Shown here in pieces: positions 18,986-27,548 of a stretch of DNA of 64,000 nucleotides. The DNA is taken from NCBI GenBank assembly GCA_022767345.1, contig JALEOD010000035.1, positions 1 through 64,000 of the forward strand, written 5' to 3'. This DNA comes from Emergencia sp. GTDB lineage: Bacteria > Bacillota > Clostridia > Peptostreptococcales > Anaerovoracaceae. The position numbers and the translations under genes are program-made. The first letter of the stretch is position 1; the number at the start of each line of letters is the position of its first letter. The notes under the pieces are model-generated. The model was not told the DNA's origin. It was given only the letters and a program-made list of their open reading frames with translations, and did not search any database.

Positions 18986-20308
18986 ATGAGTCAAAATAAG
19001 GCAAAAAAAGGAGTTCATCCATACGAAGGAAAAGAACTCTCAAAGGATAGCCCTATCGCTTCCGTTTCTGCAGCGGAAGTTATGATGTACCCTTTGTCAC
19101 AGCATATTGGAGCGCCGGCAAAAGCAATTGTGTCACCGGGTGAGCGTGTGCTCAGGGGACAGATGATTGCGGAAGCTGACGGTTTTATTTCTGCTCCGAT
19201 TTACAGTGCAGTATCGGGAACGGTGAAATCCGTTGAAAAGAGAACAGTTGTAAACGGAGAAAAAACAAACTGTATCATAATTGAAAATGATAATGCCAAT
19301 GAAACCGTAGATGGCTATGGTGAAAAACGTAATTTGGACAACATGTCAGCGAAAGAAATTATCGATGCGATTACAAAGGCTGGGATTGTTGGTCTTGGCG
19401 GTGCAGGTTTTCCTACGGGAGTAAAACTTTCGCCAAAGAATCCACAGGATATTGATACAATTATTATTAACGGATCAGAGTGTGAACCATATCTGACAGC
19501 AGATTATCGTTTAATGCTGGAAAAAAGTGACGAGATAATTCTGGGTATCAAATCTATCCTCAAACTCTTTGAGGGGGCAAAAGCAGTCATAGGAATCGAA
19601 GATAATAAGCCGCAGGCTATTGCGTTACTTGAGGAAAAGGTTGCAGGAGAAGAAAGAATTTCCGTATTCTCACTGAAGACCAAGTATCCTCAGGGCGGTG
19701 AAAGACAATTGATTTATTCTGTAACCGGAAGAAAAATCAACTCTAAAATGCTGCCGGCAGACAAGGGTTGTCTGGTTGTAAACGCAGCTACCTGTTTTGC
19801 AATCTATGAAGCGGTTTATCTGAATATGCCGTTGATTCACAGAATTATGACCGTTACAGGTGAGGGCGTAAATACGCCTTGCAATCTGGATGTTCCTCTT
19901 GGAATGTCTTTCAGTGAAGTGCTGGAGGCAGCAGGCGGCGCAACGGAGGGCGCAATCAAATTTATTGCGGGAGGTCCTATGATGGGTGCGGCACTGAGCA
20001 CTTTGGACGTTCCGGTGGTGAAGGCTTCCTCTGCAATTCTGGTATTTGAACAGGACGATGTGGCGGCACTTGCTGAGTCGGCATGTATTCACTGCGGAAG
20101 ATGTGTCGGCTCATGTCCGAGCAACCTGATTCCGCAGCTACTTGCAAAAGCAGTCAAGGCAGAGAACTTTGAGAAATTCGACCATTTAGGCGGTATGGAA
20201 TGTATGGAATGCGGCTGCTGTACTTACGGCTGTCCGGCTAAGATTCCACTCACGCAGATGTTCAAGTTAGGTAAGGCAAAAGTGCGTGAAATGCATGTCG
20301 CCAAATAA
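18986..20308 (+). CDS. rnfC: Electron transport complex subunit RnfC
   Basis: A 440-residue peripheral subunit of the Rnf complex, which couples reduced ferredoxin:NAD+ oxidoreduction to Na+ or H+ translocation. It has the N-terminal RnfC barrel-sandwich part (GAPAKAIVSPGERVLRGQMIAEADGF), the NADH/FMN-binding Complex1 51K-like domain (GLGGAGFPTGVKLSP) and two [4Fe-4S] motifs (CIHCGRCVGSCP near 370, CMECGCCTYGCP near 410). It is the first gene of rnfCDGEAB, the order usual in clostridia. GAGGAGCG precedes the start. Confidence 0.95.
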   Translation: MSQNKAKKGVHPYEGKELSKDSPIASVSAAEVMMYPLSQHIGAPAKAIVSPGERVLRGQMIAEADGFISAPIYSAVSGTVKSVEKRTVVNGEKTNCIIIENDNANETVDGYGEKRNLDNMSAKEIIDAITKAGIVGLGGAGFPTGVKLSPKNPQDIDTIIINGSECEPYLTADYRLMLEKSDEIILGIKSILKLFEGAKAVIGIEDNKPQAIALLEEKVAGEERISVFSLKTKYPQGGERQLIYSVTGRKINSKMLPADKGCLVVNAATCFAIYEAVYLNMPLIHRIMTVTGEGVNTPCNLDVPLGMSFSEVLEAAGGATEGAIKFIAGGPMMGAALSTLDVPVVKASSAILVFEQDDVAALAESACIHCGRCVGSCPSNLIPQLLAKAVKAENFEKFDHLGGMECMECGCCTYGCPAKIPLTQMFKLGKAKVREMHVAK

Positions 20309-20324
20309 GAAGTAGAGGTGTTTT

Positions 20325-21269
20325 ATGTATAATGTTTCAGTGTCTCCTCATGTGAGGGAGCAAAGCACGACCCAGTCGATTATGCGGGACGTGATTATCG
20401 CACTTCTTCCGATTCTCGCCTTTGGCGTATATCACTTCGGAATGGGTGCACTGCAGGTGATTATTATTTCGGTAGTGACCTGTGTAGTTGGAGAACTTTT
20501 ATTTGATCTTGCAATTAAGAAACCGATTACCGTCTTTGACGGCAGTGCAGTAGTGACGGGTTTGATTCTTGCAATTAACCTGCCGGCAACAGCAGTTTGG
20601 TGGATGCCGGTACTTGGCGGACTTTTCGCCATTGTTGCAGTAAAAATGCTCTTCGGCGGTTTGGGGCAGAACTTTATGAACCCGGCTCTGGCGGCAAGGT
20701 GCTTCCTGCTGATTTCATTTTCGGGAAGAATGACAGACTTCACCATGGACGGCGTTTCTTCTGCAACACCCCTTGCAGCAATGAAAGCTGGAGAAATGCC
20801 TGACCTGTTATCTTTATTCTTAGGATTCCACGGCGGCTGTATCGGTGAAGTGTCTGCGCTGGCAATTTTGGCAGGAGGCATTTATCTGATTGTGAAGAAA
20901 GTAATCTCTGTCAGAATTCCACTGACTTACATACTGTCCACTGCAGCATTTATTCTGCTGATTAATTTGATTAATGGCGGCGATACCAGTGTGAACTATC
21001 TGCTGGCACAGGTGCTTTCAGGCGGACTTCTTGTTGGCGCATTTTTCATGGCAACAGACTATGCGACCAGCCCGATTACGACAAAAGGACAGATTCTTTA
21101 CGGACTTCTGCTTGGACTGTTTACAGCCCTCTTTAGAACCGTAGGATCTTCCGCAGAAGGTGTGTCCTATGCAATTATCATTTGCAACCTTCTCGTTCCT
21201 CTGATTGAAAATATTACAATTCCAAAGCCTTTCGGCAGTGAAAAAGCGAAAGGAGGAAGCAAGGCATGA
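20325..21269 (+). CDS. rnfD: Rnf complex membrane subunit RnfD
   Basis: A 314-residue integral membrane subunit related to NqrB, with about nine to ten helices. In the family a conserved Thr carries covalently bound FMN; here the S-x-x-T segment DGVSSATPLAAM fits that site, which is a substrate of the ApbE transferase encoded downstream. The first helix (IIALLPILAFGVYHFG) and FGGLGQNFMNPALAARCF are typical. It begins 16 bp after rnfC and overlaps rnfG by four bases. Confidence 0.94.
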   Translation: MYNVSVSPHVREQSTTQSIMRDVIIALLPILAFGVYHFGMGALQVIIISVVTCVVGELLFDLAIKKPITVFDGSAVVTGLILAINLPATAVWWMPVLGGLFAIVAVKMLFGGLGQNFMNPALAARCFLLISFSGRMTDFTMDGVSSATPLAAMKAGEMPDLLSLFLGFHGGCIGEVSALAILAGGIYLIVKKVISVRIPLTYILSTAAFILLINLINGGDTSVNYLLAQVLSGGLLVGAFFMATDYATSPITTKGQILYGLLLGLFTALFRTVGSSAEGVSYAIIICNLLVPLIENITIPKPFGSEKAKGGSKA

Positions 21270-22357
21270 AGAAGAAATCTGCAACACTTGCCAATACATT
21301 AGTATTAGTAGTTGTAACCTTTGTGGCGATTCTGTTATTATCGGTTGTTTATCAGGTGACCAAAGAGCCGATTAACCAGGCAGAAATCAACGCCAGAGCA
21401 GAAGTCTACAAAGTCGTGTATGAGGACGCAAAGGGATTTGGCGAAATTGACAATACTGAAGCCCTTCTTGAAGGCTCAGCAGAAATGCTGGCTGGTGCAG
21501 GTTACGATGGCTGCTTTATCAACGACGTTTTAGCAGTAGTTGACCCGACCGATTCCAGCGCAACGCCAAAGGGCTATGTCATTGCAGCAACTTCCCCTAG
21601 TGGATACGGCGGCAACGTGCAGGTTGCAATCGGTATCACTACCGACGGTACATTGACTGGATTTAATGTAGTATCTCATTCAGAAACTGCAGGTCTCGGC
21701 TCCAAATGTACAGAACCTGACTTTACAGAGCAGTTCAAAGGCAAGAAAGCAGAACCTCTTGCGTATAGCAAGACAGGGGCTTCTGCAGATAACGAAATCG
21801 ACGCAATTGGCGGCGCAACTATCACAACAGGCGCAGTAACGGATGCTGTCAATGCAGCAATCGCATTTTATCAGGCAAACTTCGGAGGCGGCCTTGCTCC
21901 GGTTGAAGAAGTTGATCCGATGGCAAAAGCTTTTCCTGATGTGACACCGGAGGAACTGACTGACATGGGTATCAGCGAAGCAACCGGAGAGGATTACACT
22001 GTAAACGAAGTCAAAGATGCAAAGGGCGAAGGTTATGTAGTCATTGTAACTGCTCACAATGGTTACGATGGAGATTTGCAGATTGCTCTGGGTATCGGTA
22101 AAGACGGCCTGATTAAGGGCTTTTCCACCCTGATTTGCAACGAGACAAAGACTCTCGGCGGACAGTGCACCAGCGATGAATTTGCAGCTCAGTTTATCGG
22201 CATGAAAGCAGAAGCTGTATCCCGCGTTGCTTCCGGTGCAAAGATGGAAAACAACGAAATCGATATGATTGCAGGTGCAACGATTACGACTGACGCAGTG
22301 CTTACTGCAGTAAACGGCGCAATCGAATACTATAATAATGAACTGAAAGGAGCGTGA
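21266..22357 (+). CDS. rnfG: Rnf complex subunit RnfG with duplicated FMN-binding domain
   Basis: The 363-residue protein has one N-terminal membrane helix (VLVVVTFVAILLLSVVY) and two extracytoplasmic FMN-binding domains instead of the usual one; typical RnfG is about 190-210 residues. Both repeats carry the ApbE flavinylation pattern D-x3-G-A-T: DAIGGAT with Thr185 and DMIAGAT with Thr339. Both also share the preceding SETAGLGSKCTE / NETKTLGGQCTS segment. FMN would be attached by phosphoester to these threonines. The duplication suggests an additional flavin in the electron path between RnfD and RnfB or an outside acceptor. Confidence 0.92.
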   Translation: MKKKSATLANTLVLVVVTFVAILLLSVVYQVTKEPINQAEINARAEVYKVVYEDAKGFGEIDNTEALLEGSAEMLAGAGYDGCFINDVLAVVDPTDSSATPKGYVIAATSPSGYGGNVQVAIGITTDGTLTGFNVVSHSETAGLGSKCTEPDFTEQFKGKKAEPLAYSKTGASADNEIDAIGGATITTGAVTDAVNAAIAFYQANFGGGLAPVEEVDPMAKAFPDVTPEELTDMGISEATGEDYTVNEVKDAKGEGYVVIVTAHNGYDGDLQIALGIGKDGLIKGFSTLICNETKTLGGQCTSDEFAAQFIGMKAEAVSRVASGAKMENNEIDMIAGATITTDAVLTAVNGAIEYYNNELKGA

Positions 22358-22362
22358 GATAG

Positions 22363-23046
22363 ATGAAAGCAGTATTAGAAAGATTATATAACGGCATCAT
22401 CAAGGAAAATCCAACCTTTGTGCTCATGCTCGGTATGTGTCCGACCCTTGCGGTAACCACCAGTGCCAGCAACGGATTCGGTATGGGTATCGCAACTATG
22501 GCGGTACTGATTATGTCAAACTTCCTGATTTCTCTTTTGAGAAAGGTGATTCCAAACGGAGTCAGAGTACCGGTTTACATCATCATCATCGCATCATTTG
22601 TAACCATTGTAGAGCTTTTGATGCACGCTTATATGACTTTCCTTTATGAGAGTCTTGGAATCTTTATTCCGCTGATTGTAGTAAACTGTATCATTTTAGG
22701 AAGAGCAGAAACCTATGCGTCCAAATACGGTCCGTTCCTTTCCATCTTCGATGGCGTAGGTATCGGCCTCGGTTTTACTCTGGGTCTTACTGTTATCGGT
22801 ATGGTGAGAGAACTGATCGGTAACGGAACGATTTTCAATATGCAGATTATGCCGGAAGCTTACGAACCGATTTCCATTTTCGTCATGGCGCCGGGTGCGT
22901 TCTTCGTACTGTCCATACTCTGTATGATTCAAAACAAATTAAAGCTCAAGGGTGCAAACCGTCATGTCAAAGGCGAAGGTGGCTGCAGCGGAAACTGCGA
23001 ACAGTGCCCGGCTGTATGTAAGGAGGAGGTAGAGACAAATGAGTAA
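22363..23046 (+). CDS. rnfE: Rnf complex membrane subunit RnfE with a cysteine-rich tail
   Basis: A 227-residue hydrophobic subunit with about six membrane helices, homologous to NqrD. The first 200 residues are ordinary (NPTFVLMLGMCPTLAVTTSA with the conserved membrane Cys, then CIILGRAETYASK). The C-terminus extends into a soluble tail with GGCSGNCEQCPAVCKEE, a Cx3Cx2Cx3C cluster that could bind a metal or a cluster. The stop overlaps rnfA by eight bases. Together with RnfA it is expected to form the ion-translocating core around a [2Fe-2S] centre. Confidence 0.93.
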   Translation: MKAVLERLYNGIIKENPTFVLMLGMCPTLAVTTSASNGFGMGIATMAVLIMSNFLISLLRKVIPNGVRVPVYIIIIASFVTIVELLMHAYMTFLYESLGIFIPLIVVNCIILGRAETYASKYGPFLSIFDGVGIGLGFTLGLTVIGMVRELIGNGTIFNMQIMPEAYEPISIFVMAPGAFFVLSILCMIQNKLKLKGANRHVKGEGGCSGNCEQCPAVCKEEVETNE

Positions 23047-23617
23047 CAGCTTATTTTTAGTACTTCTTACAACGGCGCTGATTAACAATGTTGTACTCAG
23101 CCAGTTTTTAGGAATTTGTCCGTTCCTCGGCGTATCTAAGAATGTAAAGACAGCTGCAGGTATGAGTGGTGCGGTAATCTTTGTTATTACGATTGCTTCC
23201 GCAGTATCCAGCTTGCTTTACGATTATCTGCTGGTGAGATTTGATTTAACTTATCTGAGAACCATCGTGTTCATCATGGTAATCGCTTTTCTGGTGCAGC
23301 TTGTTGAACTGTTTCTGAAGAAAGCAATTCCGCCGCTTTATCAGAGTTTAGGAGTGTTCCTGCCGCTGATTACGACCAACTGCGCAGTTCTTGGTACAGC
23401 GTTGACTAACGTACAGTCAGGAAATGACTTCATCACAAGTGTAGTATCCGGAATTGGAACTGCCGTCGGCTTTGGTATTGCCATCATTATCATGGCAGGC
23501 GTTAGAGAAAAGAGCGAAACCAATGATTTCCCTGATTCCTTCAGGGGAACACCGGCAGTACTGATGACAGCTTGTCTGATGTCTATCGCATTCTACGGAT
23601 TCGGTATGTTAGCATAG
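23039..23617 (+). CDS. rnfA: Rnf complex membrane subunit RnfA
   Basis: A 192-residue integral membrane protein with about six helices, homologous to NqrE and inversely oriented to RnfE. The signature LSQFLGICPFLGVSKNVKTA holds the conserved cysteine of the intramembrane [2Fe-2S] site, and TTNCAVLGTALTN mirrors the RnfE motif. AAGGAGGAGG precedes the ATG. rnfB follows 14 bp later. Confidence 0.95.
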   Translation: MSNSLFLVLLTTALINNVVLSQFLGICPFLGVSKNVKTAAGMSGAVIFVITIASAVSSLLYDYLLVRFDLTYLRTIVFIMVIAFLVQLVELFLKKAIPPLYQSLGVFLPLITTNCAVLGTALTNVQSGNDFITSVVSGIGTAVGFGIAIIIMAGVREKSETNDFPDSFRGTPAVLMTACLMSIAFYGFGMLA

Positions 23618-23631
23618 AGGAGGGACCAGAT

Positions 23632-24435
23632 ATGAATATGAGTGAAATTGTAATCGCAGTCGTTTCTCTGTGTGTCATTAGTGCAATCATCGGTATTGCG
23701 CTGAGTATCGCTGAAAAAGTGTTCCACGTGGAAGTCAATGAACTTGAAGTGGCAGTTCGTGAAGTGCTGCCGGGCAGTAACTGTGGCGGCTGCGGATACG
23801 CAGGTTGTGATGCTCTTGCAAAAGCCATCGCAGAAGGAGGTGCTCCGGTAACCGCATGTCCGGTAGGCGGTAAGCCTGTTGCAGAGGAAATTGCAAAGAT
23901 TATGGGACAGGAAGTAGGCGACATGGAGAAAAAAGTTGCTTATGTCAGATGTAATGGAACCAGCGATATGAAACAGGTGGACTATCAGTACATCGGTATT
24001 GAGAGCTGTGCTTATGCGGCAAAAATGCCGGGTTCCAGCCCGTATGCCTGCAAATATGGCTGTCTGGGGTATGGATCCTGCGCAAAGGTTTGTCCGGAGA
24101 GAGCAATCCGTATCATCGATAAAAAAGCCGTTGTCGACGAAGAACTTTGTATCGCCTGCGGTAAGTGTATTAAAGTTTGTCCGCACGATTTAATTGAACT
24201 GGTGCCGGCTGCATCGACCCACAGAGTACAGTGCGTATCTCTTGCCAAGGGTAAGGAGGTAATGAACGCATGTAAGGCGGGCTGTATCGGCTGCGGACTC
24301 TGCGCAAAGAACTGTCCGTCAGAGGCAATTATTATGGAAAACAATATAGCCAGAATTGACTACAGCAAATGTACCCAGTGCGGTGCCTGCGCAGAAAAGT
24401 GCCCAAGAAAGATTATTAAATTGTTTAATCAATAA
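23632..24435 (+). CDS. rnfB: Rnf complex ferredoxin-like subunit RnfB
   Basis: A 267-residue iron-sulfur subunit that accepts electrons from ferredoxin. It has an N-terminal membrane helix (IVIAVVSLCVISAIIGIAL), a Fe-S domain with NCGGCGYAGCDALAKA, and an array of ferredoxin motifs including CAKVCP, CIACGKCIKVCP, CIGCGLCAKNCP and CTQCGACAEKCP. ATG 23632, with GAGGAGGG upstream, is chosen over earlier codons that overlap rnfA. It is the last gene of the rnf operon. A separate promoter for the next unit follows at 24454. Confidence 0.95.
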   Translation: MNMSEIVIAVVSLCVISAIIGIALSIAEKVFHVEVNELEVAVREVLPGSNCGGCGYAGCDALAKAIAEGGAPVTACPVGGKPVAEEIAKIMGQEVGDMEKKVAYVRCNGTSDMKQVDYQYIGIESCAYAAKMPGSSPYACKYGCLGYGSCAKVCPERAIRIIDKKAVVDEELCIACGKCIKVCPHDLIELVPAASTHRVQCVSLAKGKEVMNACKAGCIGCGLCAKNCPSEAIIMENNIARIDYSKCTQCGACAEKCPRKIIKLFNQ

Positions 24436-24453
24436 CAAAGTATTGATAAAATA

Positions 24454-24510
24454 TTGACAATCATGAGATTGTCAGATATTATATAAGTGTACGCTAGTAC
24501 TAAAGTATTA
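24454..24510 (+). promoter_or_regulatory. Promoter and operator of the duplicated lipoprotein gene
   Basis: TTGACA (24454-24459) and TATTAT (24477-24482) are 17 bp apart. The dyad TAGTACTAAAGTATTA (24495-24510) lies just past the expected start site and differs by one base from the palindrome in the rnf promoter. Over GCTAGTACTAAAGTA the two sites are identical. Confidence 0.7.
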
Positions 24511-24530
24511 AGAATTTAGGAGAGAGAATT

Positions 24531-25514
24531 ATGCTGAAGATGAAAAAATTATTAATTTCCGCATTGGCGCTCGCTATGGTATTTTCCTTTGCTGCTTGCG
24601 GCAGCTCTGATGATGGCGGTGACAATGCCGGCGGCGACGCAAATGCAGCAGGGGCAAAGACTGGTTATGCAGTAGTAAGCTCTATTGCAGATGTTGAAGA
24701 TGAAACATTGACAATCGATTCTGTAGTTGCTGCTGTTCTGGTTGATGCTGACGGAAAAATCGTTAGCCTGAAAGTTGACGAAATGCAGATTAAGCCGGAT
24801 CTTGGAACTGATGACGGCACAGTTGCAGACCTGAGATCCAAACTGGACAAGAAAGAAGACTACAACATGAAAGGCGCTTCCCCAATCGAAAAAGAGTGGT
24901 ATGAACAGATTGCTGCTTTAGAAGAATGGGCAAAGGGCAAATCTGCTGACGAAGTAGCCGCTGCTATCGGTGAAGACGGTTATCCGACTGATGAAGACCT
25001 GACTGCGGGCTGTACAATTTGGCTGAGCGATATCGTAACAGCAATCACGAATGCAATCAACAATGCACAGGATTTAGGCGCTTCTGCAGATGATACTCTG
25101 AAGCTGGCTGTAACAGCTGAAAAATCCTATCAGAGCAACGAAGAAAATCTGCAGTATGACGCGGCTTATGCAGCTGTGACTGTAGACGCTGAAGGCAAAA
25201 TCACTTCCTGCCTCATCGACGCTTCTCAGGCAAAATGCGCATTAGACGGCGGCAAGTTCAAAGTTGAAGCTGGAAACTACATGACTAAGAAAGAATTGAA
25301 GGAAGACTACAACATGAAGGGTGCTTCCCCAATCGAAAAAGAATGGTACGAACAGGCGGCCGCTTATGAAGAATGGGCAAAGGGCAAGACTGTAGACGAA
25401 ATCAAGGGCGCTGTTGACGGTGAAGGGTATCCTTCTGATGAAGACCTGAAGGCTGGCTGCACAATCGTAATTTCCGCTATCGTTGCTACAATTGAAGCTG
25501 CAATGGCAAAATAA
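24531..25514 (+). CDS. Duplicated-domain lipoprotein with FMN-binding-like repeats
   Basis: A 327-residue lipoprotein (lipobox FAAC, Cys23) followed by a Gly/Asp-rich linker and two homologous domains at about 45-180 and 200-327. The repeats share EDYNMKGASPIEKEWYEQ almost exactly (positions 109 and 258), then EEWAKGK, GYPxDEDLxAGCTI and a final helix. The strand pattern (VLVDADGKIVSLKVD) and D-x3-G-C-T-I resemble FMN_bind domains, in which the flavinylation motif is D-x3-G-A-T. Here Ala is replaced by Cys in both copies. Location between rnf and apbE, under the same operator, points to an extracytoplasmic redox role linked to Rnf. That is inference; the family is uncharacterised to my knowledge. 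Confidence 0.75.
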   Translation: MLKMKKLLISALALAMVFSFAACGSSDDGGDNAGGDANAAGAKTGYAVVSSIADVEDETLTIDSVVAAVLVDADGKIVSLKVDEMQIKPDLGTDDGTVADLRSKLDKKEDYNMKGASPIEKEWYEQIAALEEWAKGKSADEVAAAIGEDGYPTDEDLTAGCTIWLSDIVTAITNAINNAQDLGASADDTLKLAVTAEKSYQSNEENLQYDAAYAAVTVDAEGKITSCLIDASQAKCALDGGKFKVEAGNYMTKKELKEDYNMKGASPIEKEWYEQAAAYEEWAKGKTVDEIKGAVDGEGYPSDEDLKAGCTIVISAIVATIEAAMAK

Positions 25515-25529
25515 TTACTGACGGAGTTT

Positions 25530-25562
25530 GAAAGAGAGCAAGGGCTTCTTTGCTCTCTTTTC
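25530..25562 (+). terminator. Intrinsic terminator between the lipoprotein and apbE genes
   Basis: GAAAGAGAGCAA pairs with TTGCTCTCTTTTC around a short loop. Readthrough would be needed for apbE, as no separate promoter is evident. The hairpin covers an alternative upstream start of apbE and supports ATG 25573. Confidence 0.72.
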
Positions 25563-25572
25563 CATAGCAACT

Positions 25573-26628
25573 ATGAAGAAAAAAATATTATTGTTATTCA
25601 TTGTTTTGATGATGGTATGTACCGGATGTGGGAATTCTGGAGGCGGTAAGACGGAGCGTTTTTCCGCAAGCTTTATCGACGTCTTTGATACAGCTTCGAC
25701 AGTAATTGCTTACGATACAAGTCAGGAGGACTTTGATTCCCATTTAGAAACCTTTCATCAAATCCTTGAAGAATACAACAAACTGTATGATATTTACAAT
25801 ACTTACGATGGTATGGTAAATCTTGCTGTCATCAATCAGCGTGCAAAAGATGAACCGGTAGAGGTCGATCAGAAGATTATCAATCTTCTGGAATATTGCC
25901 GGGAAGTTTATGATATGAGCAATGGACAGACCAACATTTGCTTTGGCGCAGTACTTTCTCTCTGGCATGACAGCAGAACCTATTCTGTAAACAATCCCGA
26001 AAAAGCGTATCTTCCGGACATGAAGGAGTTGAAGCGGGCGGCAGAACATACAGATTTTGATGATTTAATCATTGATAAAGAAAAACGTACTGTTTATTTT
26101 AAAGATCCAAACCTGCGTTTGGATGTAGGCGCTGTTGCAAAGGGTTTTGCAGTTAGAGAGGCATGTGCTTATGCGAAAGAAAATCTCTGGTCTTCGGCGG
26201 CAATCAGTATCGGAGGAAATGTAGTAACCTTCGGATATAAGAATGACGACGGAAAGAGCCTTTGGAACATCGGAATAGAAAGCCCTGATCCGGACAGCAA
26301 GGAAAACCTTGAGAGTCTTGCAATCACAGAACTTTCTGTAGTAACCAGCGGTGATTATCAGAGATATTATACCGTTGACGGGAAGAAATACTGTCACATT
26401 ATCAATCCGAAGACTTTGATGCCGGCGGAATATATGGCAAGCGTTTCAGTGATTTGTAAGGATTCTGCCCTGGGCGATGCCTTATCGACGACGCTCTTTA
26501 ATATGCCTATTGAGGAGGGGCGCAGCCTGGTAGATTCGATGGAGGATGTAGAAGCTGTCTGGGTGGATAAGGCCTATCATAAAACCTACAGCGCAGGGTT
26601 TGAGCAATACATTAAAAAGGAGAAATAG
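25573..26628 (+). CDS. apbE: FAD:protein FMN transferase, lipoprotein form
   Basis: A 351-residue ApbE homologue that transfers FMN from FAD to Thr/Ser of target proteins such as RnfD and RnfG. It has a lipoprotein signal (MVCTGCGNSGG; Cys near residue 17), then FIDVFDTASTVIAYD, the FAD-binding RLDVGAVAKGFAVREAC and VVTSGDYQRYYTVDGKKYCHIINPKT, typical of the family. The extracytoplasmic location fits its substrates. No good ribosome binding site precedes ATG 25573, and a terminator hairpin lies directly upstream, so expression may be low or coupled. The next gene starts one base after its stop. Confidence 0.93.
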   Translation: MKKKILLLFIVLMMVCTGCGNSGGGKTERFSASFIDVFDTASTVIAYDTSQEDFDSHLETFHQILEEYNKLYDIYNTYDGMVNLAVINQRAKDEPVEVDQKIINLLEYCREVYDMSNGQTNICFGAVLSLWHDSRTYSVNNPEKAYLPDMKELKRAAEHTDFDDLIIDKEKRTVYFKDPNLRLDVGAVAKGFAVREACAYAKENLWSSAAISIGGNVVTFGYKNDDGKSLWNIGIESPDPDSKENLESLAITELSVVTSGDYQRYYTVDGKKYCHIINPKTLMPAEYMASVSVICKDSALGDALSTTLFNMPIEEGRSLVDSMEDVEAVWVDKAYHKTYSAGFEQYIKKEK

Positions 26629-26629
26629 T

Positions 26630-27214
26630 ATGAAACAGAGTGCACATTTTAATCCGAAATCTACCAGTTGGGTGATTTCGCTGGTTGTCATGATTGCAGT
26701 TTCTGCAGCGGTGATTTTTGGTTCAGAAGCAATCTATGGCAGTGCAAATAAAAAATATACGGAACCTGTAGAAGTTGATTTTTCCATCGCCTCTACACAG
26801 GAAGTCGATATCTCAGGCACCAATGCGGGAGACTACAGCATAACCGCTGTAGAAGAAGCATATGACGCGGCAGGCACTTTGGTGGGCTACGTTGTAAAGG
26901 GAACTACAGTAGGCTACAATGCAGAAGAGCCCATTGAATTGGAAACAATCATTTCTGCTGATGGAACTCTGGTGGTGAGCATTGATGTGCTGCGCCAAAA
27001 GGAAACGGAGTATCTGGGAGAAAAAATTGCGACAGATGCCTTTAAAGGACAGTTTACAGGCAGATATCTTCCTGTAGTAATCACCGGAGATACAGCAAAA
27101 GGCTCACCAATCGACGCAGTTTCCAAAGCGACCATTTCGTCTAAAGCAGTGGTAGACGGTGTAAACCGCGCACAGGAATTTGTGCTGGCAAATTATGCAG
27201 TTGCTGCTGAGTAA
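26630..27214 (+). CDS. Membrane-anchored FMN-binding domain protein
   Basis: The 194-residue protein has an N-terminal membrane helix (WVISLVVMIAVSAAVIFG) and one extracytoplasmic FMN_bind domain similar to RnfG. The flavinylation site reads DAVSKATISS (D162, Thr168), matching D-x3-x-A-T. It begins one base after apbE and is therefore probably modified by that enzyme. It could be an extra electron carrier for Rnf or for an extracellular reductase. AAAAAGGAGA precedes the start. Confidence 0.85.
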   Translation: MKQSAHFNPKSTSWVISLVVMIAVSAAVIFGSEAIYGSANKKYTEPVEVDFSIASTQEVDISGTNAGDYSITAVEEAYDAAGTLVGYVVKGTTVGYNAEEPIELETIISADGTLVVSIDVLRQKETEYLGEKIATDAFKGQFTGRYLPVVITGDTAKGSPIDAVSKATISSKAVVDGVNRAQEFVLANYAVAAE

Positions 27215-27237
27215 ATTGTAAAGGGAAAACCGCGAAT

Positions 27238-27460
27238 CACATATTTTCGTGAAAAATCCCCGAAATATGTACAAGTCTCTGCATATTTTTTAAAAAATCT
27301 TCAAAATATGTACAACTAAAGCTGCTTGCGGACAATGTTACTGTTCCTTAGGCAGCTTTTTTAGTTTTAACAGTGCAAATATGCATATTAAAGGGACTTT
27401 ACCTAAAAATATGCACGAGGCACTGCATATTTTTGATATAATTTCCTCAAATATGCACAG
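27238..27460. repeat. Cluster of AAATATGYAC / GTRCATATTT motifs
   Basis: About eight to nine copies of AAATATG(C/T)AC or its reverse complement lie in 220 bp, near 27238, 27262, 27280, 27304, 27375, 27382, 27407, 27424 and 27449. They sit between two convergent genes, so they are not an obvious promoter array for either neighbour. A hairpin at 27316-27363 interrupts the cluster. Nothing else was recognised in the gap 27215-27548. Confidence 0.6.
27316..27363 (+). terminator. Probable terminator after the FMN-binding gene
   Basis: CTAAAGCTGC pairs with GGCAGCTTTTTTAG around a long loop, giving a T run on the plus strand. Confidence 0.5.
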
Positions 27461-27548
27461 CGGCGGGAAGGGAGGCGCGCGAAACGAAGGTAAACAAAAG
27501 AGGCTGCCGCATGTCGGAATCTAATGTGATTCCGTATCGCGGAAACAG

